Part shown: positions 7,721-13,153 of the stretch, in pieces | How the letters are laid out: each line of letters begins with the position of its first letter | Numbering within the stretch: the first letter of the stretch is position 1 | Source of the DNA: an archaeon | GTDB lineage: Archaea; Thermoproteota; Nitrososphaeria; Nitrososphaerales; UBA183 | Reading direction: 5' to 3' | Assembly (NCBI GenBank): GCA_021788415.1 | Contig: JAJYKR010000009.1 | Coordinates: 1-13,153 of the forward strand | DNA: 13,153 bases | Made by a program: the position numbers and the translations under genes | The notes under the pieces: model-generated | Told to the model about the DNA's origin: nothing | Seen by the model: the letters and a program-made list of their open reading frames with translations, nothing else | The model's database searches: none

Positions 7721-8876
7721 GCGCGGACTCGAGCCACCCTGTCATGGGCGCGGCCCGCGTGCGGTCCTCCCTCCCGTACCTGGTCAACGGCTTCGTGAGA
7801 TGCCTGTTGGCCCGAGGGGACGAGATGTAGGTCCCCTTTGGAAGGGAGCCCTTCGACTTCAGCTGGAACTTCTCCATGTTGAGGACCGACGGGTGCAGCG
7901 ACGTGCCCCGCCTGACACCGCCGAACGCCCTGATCCTGTCCCCGGGATGGAGGAGCCTCGCGGTCCTCCTCAGGTCCCCCGTCGGCTCGTACGCCGCGGC
8001 GATCCGGGTCCTCCCCTCTGCGTTCAGGACCACGTACACGTGCCCTCCTGTCCCGGTGCTCACAGAATCGACCGTGCCATCGACCCACCCTGACGAGTAG
8101 ACCTTCCAGAGGAGCGGCTTCTGGAGGTGGGCGTCCGTGTGCTGGTTGGAGAGGTAGATTATGTGGCCCTGCAAAGGCTCGTCAATCCTCAGCATATGGA
8201 AAGCATCGGACACGCTCCGCGGGGAATCCCCCCTAATGCCGCAGAACACCGGGTCAGGGCCGTGGGGGGCGATGAGGACCTTCCTCTTCTGGTAGTCGTA
8301 GTTGTTGATCGTGTGGGGGAACGTCTTCGAGTCCATCTCTCTGACGGAGGCGCTGTCCACCGTGCGCCTGGTCTCCCAGAACTCCTTGCGCCTGTAGGCG
8401 ATCAGCTCGAATGTGTGGTCGGACCGGTCGGAGAAGCCAATGCAGCTCGCTGCTCCGACGATCCCCATCCCGTTCCCGAGCTCGAATGACTTCGCCCCGA
8501 CGCTCCGGAGGAGCTTGCGGACCCTGTGCGGGCTCACCATTCCTCTGAGAGCCTCGAGGTAGAGCAGCTCGAACTCGCGGGAGCTCCTTTCCACGAGCAC
8601 CATCCCGGAGTTCGCTCCCCCCTCCACGTCCGAGAGCTCGCTCACCTTTTTCGAGACCGATTCGAACACGGCCCCCGAATCTTGGCCTTCGACCTCCAAG
8701 CACACCGCGGCGTTGCCTCTCGTCTTGAACGGGATGTTGGGGTTGAGCCTGACCAGTCGTGGATAGGGGAGGACCTTCACTTCCGGGCCGAGGTCGGCCG
8801 CGATGCGAAATGCGAGGTAGGTCGTGCACCACCCCCGGGAAGAGTCGGTGTCGTCGATGCCTACGAGGAAACGCAC
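7695..8876 (-). CDS. tiaS: tRNA(Ile2) 2-agmatinylcytidine synthetase, without a C-terminal zinc ribbon
   Basis: Attaches agmatine to C34 of tRNA(Ile2) using ATP, so that the CAU anticodon reads AUA. It is found in archaea. The 393-residue product begins FLVGIDDTDS, then GWCTTYLAF with Thr18, aligned with the autophosphorylated Thr of the Archaeoglobus enzyme, followed by RLVRLNPNIPFKTRGN (about 40-55). The ferredoxin-like middle ends with PHTINNYDYQKRKVLIAPHGPDPVFCGIRGD (two adjoining motifs, about 187-217). An OB-fold follows (about 254-345, with GTVDSV and PGDRIRAFGGVR), then the tail SSPRANRHLTKPL. The protein has only four cysteines (17, 59, 145, 212) and none after residue 212, so the four-Cys zinc ribbon of the Archaeoglobus enzyme is absent. 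The start is GTG with a TATA-like box about 26 bases upstream. The end overlaps the upstream plus-strand gene by 26 bases. Confidence 0.94.
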   Translation of the reverse strand: MRFLVGIDDTDSSRGWCTTYLAFRIAADLGPEVKVLPYPRLVRLNPNIPFKTRGNAAVCLEVEGQDSGAVFESVSKKVSELSDVEGGANSGMVLVERSSREFELLYLEALRGMVSPHRVRKLLRSVGAKSFELGNGMGIVGAASCIGFSDRSDHTFELIAYRRKEFWETRRTVDSASVREMDSKTFPHTINNYDYQKRKVLIAPHGPDPVFCGIRGDSPRSVSDAFHMLRIDEPLQGHIIYLSNQHTDAHLQKPLLWKVYSSGWVDGTVDSVSTGTGGHVYVVLNAEGRTRIAAAYEPTGDLRRTARLLHPGDRIRAFGGVRRGTSLHPSVLNMEKFQLKSKGSLPKGTYISSPRANRHLTKPLTRYGREDRTRAAPMTGWLESAPTRPLVLA

Positions 8877-8897
8877 AGGACGATCACGTGCCGGGGC

Positions 8898-8907
8898 CTA
8901 TTTTAGC
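8898..8907 (-). promoter_or_regulatory. TATA-like box of tiaS (leaderless layout)
   Basis: On the minus strand this reads gctaaaatag in a GC-rich surround. Its centre is about 26 bases upstream of the G of the tiaS GTG, the usual archaeal distance from box A to the transcription start. The mRNA would therefore begin at or next to the start codon. No Shine-Dalgarno sequence precedes the GTG, consistent with this. Confidence 0.6.
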
Positions 8908-8918
8908 GTGGGACGGAG

Positions 8919-9152
8919 CTATGCTTCGACGACGATCATGGTGAGGGTGCTCCTCACCTTGTCGAGGCGGCGTATGTGCCAGGTGATGGTCTCTTTGACC
9001 TTCTCCATGGTGTCCGCTTCGACGCGGGCGACGATGTCGTAGACGCCGTAGACTACGTAGACCTCTTTGACGTTGGGGATCTCCCTGAGCTTCTTCAGGA
9101 GGTCCTCCTCAGCCCCAAGGTCAGCGTTTACGAGCACAAAAGCTTGGGGAAT
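8919..9152 (-). CDS. Stand-alone Lrp/AsnC ligand-binding (RAM) domain protein, probable ATT start
   Basis: A small protein made only of the Lrp/AsnC effector-binding alpha/beta domain, with no DNA-binding helix-turn-helix. Such proteins assemble into oligomers and bind amino acids or partner with full-length Lrp regulators; the ligand here cannot be told. Marks: LVNADLGAEEDLLKKL, then EVYVVYGVYDIVARVEAD, and the C-terminal ITWHIRRLDKVRSTLT, which resembles thaumarchaeal single-domain members. The first conventional start is GTG at 9137, giving 72 residues beginning VLVNADLG. Relatives begin M-P-x-A-[FY]-V-L-[IV]-N, and the codons just upstream read I-P-Q-A-F-V-L, with ATT at 9150-9152 where Met is expected; an in-frame TGA lies at 9159-9161. 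I therefore give the ATT start (77 residues). A CTG at 9156-9158 is another option. Confidence 0.85.
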   Translation of the reverse strand: MPQAFVLVNADLGAEEDLLKKLREIPNVKEVYVVYGVYDIVARVEADTMEKVKETITWHIRRLDKVRSTLTMIVVEA

Positions 9153-9175
9153 ATCCAGTCACTTCCTCTCCCCCT

Positions 9176-9183
9176 GTATATCG
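9176..9183 (-). promoter_or_regulatory. TATA-like box of the Lrp-type gene
   Basis: The minus strand reads gatataca, centred about 27 bases upstream of the ATT at 9152 and about 42 upstream of the GTG at 9137. The first distance fits a leaderless transcript beginning at the ATT. The purine-rich run between box and gene (gggggagagg on the minus strand) would then lie upstream of the transcript start. Confidence 0.5.
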
Positions 9184-9188
9184 GCGAG

Positions 9189-9236
9189 CGGTAATAACCG
9201 TTGCTCCTTACTTGTAGAAGACGTGTAGGCACACGT
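9189..9236. repeat. Two short inverted repeats upstream of the Lrp-type gene, possible operators
   Basis: The 259-base gap between the divergent Lrp-type gene and tsr3 (9153-9411) contains no open frame I trust and no tRNA. It holds two perfect dyads: cggt-aata-accg at 9189-9200, and acgtgt-aggc-acacgt at 9221-9236, each with a four-base spacer. Both lie just upstream of the likely Lrp-type promoter, where a dimeric regulator could act. Short dyads arise by chance in GC-rich DNA, so an operator role is a guess. Confidence 0.3.
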
Positions 9237-9373
9237 GCGACGGTACGACTCGGGGCGGCGATTGGCGGGATATTTCGATGGCGATGGCACCGTCTGCTCG
9301 GCGCGTCGTAGGCAGGGGCCCGTGGCTACATCGGCGTCAAAGGGGGTCGGCCGGGCAGACACCACCGACACCA

Positions 9374-9381
9374 CCTTAAGG
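9374..9381 (+). promoter_or_regulatory. Possible TATA-like box of tsr3
   Basis: The sequence ccttaagg with flanking bases is the only AT-containing patch before tsr3. It is centred about 34 bases before the ATG, which would give a leader of roughly eight bases. It is weaker than the other boxes in the window. Confidence 0.35.
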
Positions 9382-9411
9382 GAGCCGAAACCCACCCGGA
9401 ACTGAACATCG

Positions 9412-9933
9412 ATGCTCGGAGTTTTCGCCCTCGAGATGGGGCAGGACGACCCGACGAAGTGCACCGCCCGGAAGATGATCAACATGGGCCTGGCCAGGGG
9501 GGTGAGCAGGAAGTTCCACGCATCGGACAAGGTGATAGTTCTCAACCCCTGGGCACACCGGATGCTCTCCCCTCCCGACAGGGTGGCGAAGTCGGTCCTC
9601 GTCGTCGACGCTTCGTGGAACCTGGCCCAGGAGGTGTTCTTCAGGAAGCTCGGAGGGAAGCACAGGCGGCTCCCAGTGCTGCTTGCGGCCAACCCGACCA
9701 ACTACTCCAGGGCGGGGGTGCTTAGCTCCCTCGAGGCTGTGGCGGCGACGATGTACATCCTAGGGGAGGTGGAGGAGGCCTCTCGATACCTTTCTATCTA
9801 CAAGTGGGGCCCGAACTTCATCACCCTGAACCAGGAGCCCCTGGAGTCGTACCGAAAGGCGCGCACAGAAGGGAAGGTCATCCAAGCCCAGAGGGAGTAC
9901 TTCCCTCAGCTTTTCGAGCAGGCAAGCGTTTAA
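9412..9933 (+). CDS. tsr3: Tsr3 (DUF367), small-subunit rRNA aminocarboxypropyltransferase
   Basis: Transfers the 3-amino-3-carboxypropyl group of S-adenosylmethionine to a hypermodified uridine of small-subunit rRNA during ribosome maturation. It is conserved in archaea and eukaryotes. The 173-residue product has the family marks in order: DDPTKCTARK (about 12-21), VLNPWA, VLVVDASWN (62-70), RRLPVLLAANPTNYSRAGVLSSLEA (two adjacent motifs, about 85-109), and YKWGPNFITLN (130-140). The VVD-x-SW motif has Ala where many relatives have Cys. The ATG at 9412 is preceded by an in-frame TGA at 9403-9405, so the start is fixed. The stop codon TAA lies inside the TATA box of the RNase P RNA gene that follows. 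Confidence 0.94.
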   Translation: MLGVFALEMGQDDPTKCTARKMINMGLARGVSRKFHASDKVIVLNPWAHRMLSPPDRVAKSVLVVDASWNLAQEVFFRKLGGKHRRLPVLLAANPTNYSRAGVLSSLEAVAATMYILGEVEEASRYLSIYKWGPNFITLNQEPLESYRKARTEGKVIQAQREYFPQLFEQASV

Positions 9934-9935
9934 AC
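9928..9935 (+). promoter_or_regulatory. TATA box of the RNase P RNA gene, overlapping the tsr3 stop codon
   Basis: The palindrome gtttaaac is centred at 9931.5, 25-26 bases before 9957, the first base of the predicted P1 helix. It contains the tsr3 stop codon TAA (9931-9933), so the end of one gene and the promoter of the next share the same bases. Confidence 0.7.
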
Positions 9936-9956
9936 GGCGAGCCCGGTCGGTCCGCT

Positions 9957-10254
9957 CGACGCGAGCCGGTGGACGGGCCACGGGGATCTCCTGGGGAAGT
10001 TCCTCCCTCACAGCAGGACGCACGGCGCCAGGAGGCGCGACCGGAGACGGTCGGCTCCAGAACAGAAACGAGACCCGGCCCATCGCGGGCGATGATAGGG
10101 CGACCTTGAGGTCGGTGGGAAGCGGGATGAAACGGCTGACCCGTGCGGAGCAAGGCCAAACGTGGCCGATGAAAGGCCTGCAAGAGGCCAGGGTAGGCCG
10201 CTGAGCGGAATCCCGTCTAGAACAGAAGGAGGACTATCGCCGGGACGCGTCGTG
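9957..10254 (+). ncRNA. rnpB: RNase P RNA
   Basis: Catalytic RNA of RNase P, which removes 5' leaders from pre-tRNAs. Conserved blocks, compared from memory with the Escherichia coli RNA: cggagcaaggccaaa at 10146-10160, gggtaggccgctgag at 10191-10205, and acagaagg-agga at 10222-10233 (CR-V). Helices fit by hand. P1: 9957-9963 with 10246-10252 and 9966-9971 with 10238-10243. P2: 9972-9977 with 10212-10217. P4: 9998-10006 with 10228-10235, leaving U10000 bulged, as in the universal P4 bulge. Retaining the specificity-domain blocks suggests an archaeal A-like RNA; I did not fold the middle. The 5' end is set by P1 and the TATA distance. The 3' end is approximate. Confidence 0.93.
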
Positions 10255-10256
10255 AT

Positions 10257-10307
10257 CCCGGTGGGAGGAGGGAACTCCTCTCGCTGGGTCCTTTTCCTCT
10301 CATTTTC
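10257..10307 (+). terminator. Hairpin plus T-rich tract, probable rnpB terminator
   Basis: Bases 10257-10270 pair with 10275-10288 over 14 positions without interruption (Watson-Crick pairs plus G-U wobbles), closed by a GGAA tetraloop of the GNRA class. It begins a few bases after the predicted end of RNase P RNA helix P1. A pyrimidine tract with two T4 runs follows (10291-10307). The arrangement looks like an intrinsic terminator, or a 3' stabilising hairpin processed off the RNA. Confidence 0.65.
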
Positions 10308-10352
10308 CGCCTTATCGCAGGTTAATGTGGAGGCTCTGGCCAGGACGTCCGG

Positions 10353-10490
10353 ATGTTCGTCTGTAGGAACGACCTGGAGTGTCCGGAGAACAAGGACTTT
10401 GACGATCACTACCACTCGTTCGAGAAGTGCGCCGTCTGCGGGAAGATGACCACCTGCGCGGAATGCCTCTGCGGTCTCGGCCGGTTCTGA
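10353..10490 (+). CDS. 45-residue Cys/His-rich small protein, possible zinc binder
   Basis: A short frame from ATG 10353 to TGA 10488-10490. The peptide has seven cysteines (4, 10, 26, 29, 35, 38, 40) and histidines 19 and 21, in motifs VCRNDLEC, DDHYHSFEKC, CAVCGK and CAECLC. The two C-x2-C pairs (26/29 and 35/38), with further Cys/His, fit a compact zinc-binding fold. Acidic and basic residues between the motifs are unlike random read-through of GC-rich DNA. A TATA-like ttaat centred near 10324 would put a transcript start about three bases before the ATG. No Shine-Dalgarno sequence is evident. I do not recognise a named family. It could be a transcription- or ribosome-associated zinc protein, but nothing here shows a partner. 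Confidence 0.65.
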   Translation: MFVCRNDLECPENKDFDDHYHSFEKCAVCGKMTTCAECLCGLGRF

Positions 10491-10514
10491 ACCAGCGGCA
10501 GGGCTCTTGTTACG

Positions 10515-11165
10515 CTACCACTGCTCGAGATAAATGACGCCCATCCCGCTGACGCTCAACGAGACAGGATGCATGGGAAGTAACAGGCCAACCGGATTGA
10601 TGAGCGGCCCGAAATCCGAACCGCTCACATCCGAGGCGGCGTGCCCTACCGCCATGGGGAGTGAGTCGAAGGTGAAATACGGGACGGAGTTGCTGTAATA
10701 ACCGGTCGAGTTGGCGAGAGCAGTTATGGTGTAGAGGACTACCACGTAATCAGAGTAGGCCGTGAGGTTGACGGTTGCGGGGAGAACACTGACCTCGAAG
10801 GCGTTGGAAACGTCGGGCCAGCACCCATTTGATGCACATTGCTCGTTGGCCACGTCGAACGGGTAGAACTGATAGGGGCCGAAGGGCCTGCCGGGGGAGG
10901 CTGCCCAGTCGTAGAGGGGGTCCCCTTTCCAATAGGTCTGGTAGGTCACGCATGCGTAGGCGGTGGTGCCTGGTTGCATGAGGAGAACAGGGATCATGTG
11001 TGTGTCGCTGGGCTGCACGACGCTGTCCCCGCATGGTTGGACCGCGCTGCTCGTGGTTGAGGTTGTCGTCTGAGTCTTGCGAGAATTCACGCCAAACCAG
11101 TATCCCGTGCTGGCTCCAGCAACGACGAGTGCGATGAGGAGTACAGCGACCGTTGTATTTCTCAT
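10515..11165 (-). CDS. Secreted or membrane-anchored protein of unknown function
   Basis: A 216-residue protein. Residues 6-25 form a hydrophobic segment (VAVLLIALVVAGASTGYWFG) after a short basic start, a signal peptide or N-terminal anchor. A Thr/Ser-rich linker follows (about 32-42, TQTTTSTTSS). The remaining ~170 residues are rich in Tyr, Val, Pro and Ser with few charges and four cysteines (45, 72, 109, 114), a composition typical of an exported beta-rich domain. Cysteine spacing would allow two disulfides. No catalytic motif is evident and I do not recognise the family. The ATG has a TATA-like box 26 bases upstream, so it is probably transcribed separately from rad50, which lies 96 bases upstream on the same strand. 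Its stop is 24 bases from the end of the convergent small gene. Confidence 0.8.
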   Translation of the reverse strand: MRNTTVAVLLIALVVAGASTGYWFGVNSRKTQTTTSTTSSAVQPCGDSVVQPSDTHMIPVLLMQPGTTAYACVTYQTYWKGDPLYDWAASPGRPFGPYQFYPFDVANEQCASNGCWPDVSNAFEVSVLPATVNLTAYSDYVVVLYTITALANSTGYYSNSVPYFTFDSLPMAVGHAASDVSGSDFGPLINPVGLLLPMHPVSLSVSGMGVIYLEQW

Positions 11166-11186
11166 GGTTTCCAGTGAGGTTCAGTG

Positions 11187-11194
11187 TGATTTAC
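11187..11194 (-). promoter_or_regulatory. TATA-like box of the secreted-protein gene (leaderless layout)
   Basis: The minus strand reads gtaaatca, centred 25-26 bases upstream of the ATG at 11165. No ribosome-binding sequence stands between box and ATG. The layout matches that at tiaS. Confidence 0.55.
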
Positions 11195-11261
11195 GCCTGC
11201 TTACCAGAGCGGCGGGTGTGGTTCCAGTCCGGACGCATGGATGCCCCGCCAGCTGCGAGAC

Positions 11262-13153
11262 CTAGGCTCCGACTCCTGTGACGACAGAGCTCCCGTTCTT
11301 CTTCTCCACCCTGAATATGTGGTCGGCCATGGACTCGAGTTCCTTCTCGTGCGACACCAGGATGACCTGCCGGGAGTCGAGCTCGTCGAGGAGCCCCCTC
11401 ATCTTGAAGACCTGCTCCTTGCTGAAGCCGTCCGTCGGCTCGTCTAGTATCACCAGCTCGGGCCTCGAAGAGACCGTCTCCTTCACCACAGAGTTGAGGG
11501 CGAACCTGTAAGCCAGAGCCATGCTCGTCCGCTCCCCTCCGCTCAGGGCCTCGAAGTCCTGCTCGAACCCTTCCCTCTCGAAGACGGGTGAGAAGTCCTC
11601 CTTCACCCTGACGACCATGTCTGGGTCGTCGACCAAGGCGGTGAAGAAGCGCTGGAAGTGATCGTTGAACCTGGCAGCCGCCTGGGAGAGCGTCTGCTTC
11701 TCGATCAGCTCGACGGTCGGCCTGAAGTACTCGGCGAGCCAGTTCTGGTAGGTGGCCAGGCGCCGTGCCTCCGCTGTGGAAGCTTCCTTCTTCTTCACCT
11801 CGGCAGAAAGGCGTTCCAGTTCTCTGGAGGAGCGGGCCAATTCGGTCTTCGCCTGGGTGAGCTCAAGGGCCGCGGCTTTCTCGTCATTCCTCGCGCCGTT
11901 GAGCTTCGTCTCAAGCTCGGCTATCTGCTCGGACAGCGCGCCGGTCTCCTTGACCTTGGCTGCCGCTTCCTTCAGCTCCGACAGCGCCTTGGACAGCTTC
12001 ATGTTGTCCTGCTGCAGCTTCTTTCGGCCGGAAGAGAGTTCCTTCTCGAGTCTCGACTTCTCCTTTGAAGCCCTCTGGAACTCCTTCTCTGACTCTTCGA
12101 AGGTCTTGGCCGACTCCAGCTGCCTCGCCAGCCTGTCGACCTCGCCCCCTGTGGAGGAGATCTGCACCTCCAACTTCGCGAGCTCTCTTTGGGAGTGCTC
12201 GGTCTTCGTATGAAAGTCTCCTGAGATCCTCTGACCGCAGAGCGGGCACACTCCCTTCTCGACCAGGTCCCGGGCCCTCTCGATGTCCTCCTCCAGCACC
12301 CTCTTCGAATCCCTGAGCTGTGTGAGCGCTTCCTTCGCCTGATTCAGCGTCGTCTCGGCTTCCTTCGAACCCACGCTAGGGCGGGTGCTTGCCTCGAACT
12401 TCGTGATGACAGGGTCGATTTCGTTGGCTAGCTGCGATTCGAGTCCTCGGAGTCTCTCTTCGCCCTCCGCCATCTGATCCTTGAGGTCGGTGATGTCCTC
12501 CTCCAGCCTGGGAATCCTGGCCTCGGCCCTTCCGAGCTCCTCGCGGTCGAGGAGGGACTCTCTCCATCTGGCGTCCAGGTCCCGGACCAGCTTCGCGGCT
12601 GCCGCCTGCCTGCGCTCGGTCCGGGGAATCTCTTCCTCGAGGCGGGCGATCGCCTGCGACACCTCCTCCATCTCGTCCTTCTTTTCCTCCAGGTCCTCGG
12701 CCGCCATCCTGCGGTCGCGAGCGGCGTCCCTCAACTTCTTCTCGACTGTCTCGGAGTTCTCGGCAGCGGTCTGGTAGCTCTGGGCGCCTAGGACCCGGCG
12801 GATGACCTGGAGGCGCTCCTCGGAGTTCTGGGTGAGGATTTGTTTCATCTGTTCCTGGGGGGTGAAGACGGCGTAGCGGTAGACCAAGGTCTCCGCCTTG
12901 GGGTGGGTCGGCTCGTTGAATCCGAGGATCGAGACGACCCTCTCCTTGAGGTCGCTGGGCGAAAGACGTTCCCACTCTCCTGACGTCGATATGCGGCATT
13001 CGTCCTGGACGACGTCCTTGCCTTTGGCCTTCAGGCTCCGCTCGATGCTGTACTGGATCCCGTCGGTCTCGAAGGTGACGGAGACCCTCCCGCTGCTGCT
13101 TCCTTCGTTGAGCAGGTACGACCCCTTGAAGTCGCTGAAGCCGAAGAGGGCGA
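11262..13153 (-). CDS. rad50: DNA double-strand break repair ATPase Rad50, N-terminus missing
   Basis: SMC-like ATPase that works with Mre11 in DNA end processing. The frame runs on past the right edge (visible from ALFGFSDFKG), so the Walker A loop and the start, probably ~45-50 residues, are outside; 629 residues are visible. The first in-frame TTG at 12887 is internal. Order: N-terminal ATPase lobe, Q-loop YAVFTPQEQM, a first coiled coil of roughly 150-170 residues, the zinc hook CPLCGQ (Cys codons 12246-12248 and 12237-12239), a returning coiled coil, the ABC signature ALSGGERTSMALAYRFALN (from about 11546), Walker B and D-loop LVILDEPTDGFS (about 11422-11457), and a switch histidine in LVSHEKE. 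The inferred total of about 675 residues is shorter than the ~880 of Pyrococcus Rad50, reflecting short coils. mre11 may lie beyond the edge. Confidence 0.95.
   Translation of the reverse strand, partial: ALFGFSDFKGSYLLNEGSSSGRVSVTFETDGIQYSIERSLKAKGKDVVQDECRISTSGEWERLSPSDLKERVVSILGFNEPTHPKAETLVYRYAVFTPQEQMKQILTQNSEERLQVIRRVLGAQSYQTAAENSETVEKKLRDAARDRRMAAEDLEEKKDEMEEVSQAIARLEEEIPRTERRQAAAAKLVRDLDARWRESLLDREELGRAEARIPRLEEDITDLKDQMAEGEERLRGLESQLANEIDPVITKFEASTRPSVGSKEAETTLNQAKEALTQLRDSKRVLEEDIERARDLVEKGVCPLCGQRISGDFHTKTEHSQRELAKLEVQISSTGGEVDRLARQLESAKTFEESEKEFQRASKEKSRLEKELSSGRKKLQQDNMKLSKALSELKEAAAKVKETGALSEQIAELETKLNGARNDEKAAALELTQAKTELARSSRELERLSAEVKKKEASTAEARRLATYQNWLAEYFRPTVELIEKQTLSQAAARFNDHFQRFFTALVDDPDMVVRVKEDFSPVFEREGFEQDFEALSGGERTSMALAYRFALNSVVKETVSSRPELVILDEPTDGFSKEQVFKMRGLLDELDSRQVILVSHEKELESMADHIFRVEKKNGSSVVTGVGA

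Noticed and set aside
9159..9701. A 180-codon minus-strand open frame across the spacer and tsr3
   Set aside because: It overlaps the well-supported tsr3 antisense, and its translation has no family features.
10008..10415. Open frames on both strands across 9760-10450
   Set aside because: They cross the RNase P RNA gene and its terminator, whose conserved blocks and helices explain the sequence better.
11195..11261. A tRNA-like T-arm (ggttccagtcc) near 11220
   Set aside because: The surrounding T-stem has mismatches and no matching acceptor stem or D-arm can be drawn on either strand.
1..13153. CRISPR arrays, insertion sequences, prophage or defence genes
   Set aside because: No repeated units with regular spacers, no transposase or integrase motifs, and no terminal repeats were seen; the window is core metabolism and RNA or DNA maintenance.

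Overview
The window reads as a GC-rich archaeal chromosome segment. The evidence is: a TiaS tRNA(Ile2)-agmatidine synthetase and a Tsr3/DUF367 protein, an RNase P RNA with a TATA box at the archaeal distance from its 5' end, several genes whose start codons lie about 26-27 bases downstream of TATA-like boxes (leaderless layout), and a zinc-hook Rad50. The stand-alone Lrp/AsnC ligand-binding protein resembles those I know from Thaumarchaeota (Nitrososphaeria) and relatives. That phylum-level placement is inference; I cannot fix the lineage from the sequence.

Region 1 (1-6460, + strand) is a compact heme operon: hemC (cut by the left edge), hemD, hemB, a chlorite-dismutase-family gene (hemQ/chdC), hemL, hemE and hemH (cpfC). 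Neighbouring genes overlap by 1-8 bases or are 9 bases apart, so they are probably co-transcribed and translationally coupled. The enzymes run from glutamate-1-semialdehyde to coproporphyrinogen III, then iron insertion and coproheme decarboxylation. This is the coproporphyrin-dependent route best known from monoderm bacteria, not the siroheme (Ahb) route described for most studied archaea. Glutamyl-tRNA reductase and coproporphyrinogen oxidase (CgoX/HemY) are not in the window.

Region 2 (6461-7720) is a short spacer with a possible promoter, then a TTG-started PLP enzyme of the cystathionine gamma-synthase/lyase family. Its 3' end overlaps the convergent tiaS gene by 26 bases.

Region 3 (7695-10307) is mostly RNA maturation. 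tiaS and a single-domain Lrp-like regulator lie on the minus strand, tsr3 and the RNase P RNA gene on the plus strand. The TATA box of rnpB contains the tsr3 stop codon. rnpB is followed by a strong GGAA-capped hairpin and a T-rich tract. The Lrp-like gene appears to have ATT where its relatives have ATG.

Region 4 (10308-13153) holds a 45-residue Cys/His-rich protein, a secreted or membrane-anchored protein of unknown function on the minus strand with its own leaderless-type promoter, and the C-terminal ~630 residues of Rad50, whose N-terminus lies beyond the right edge.
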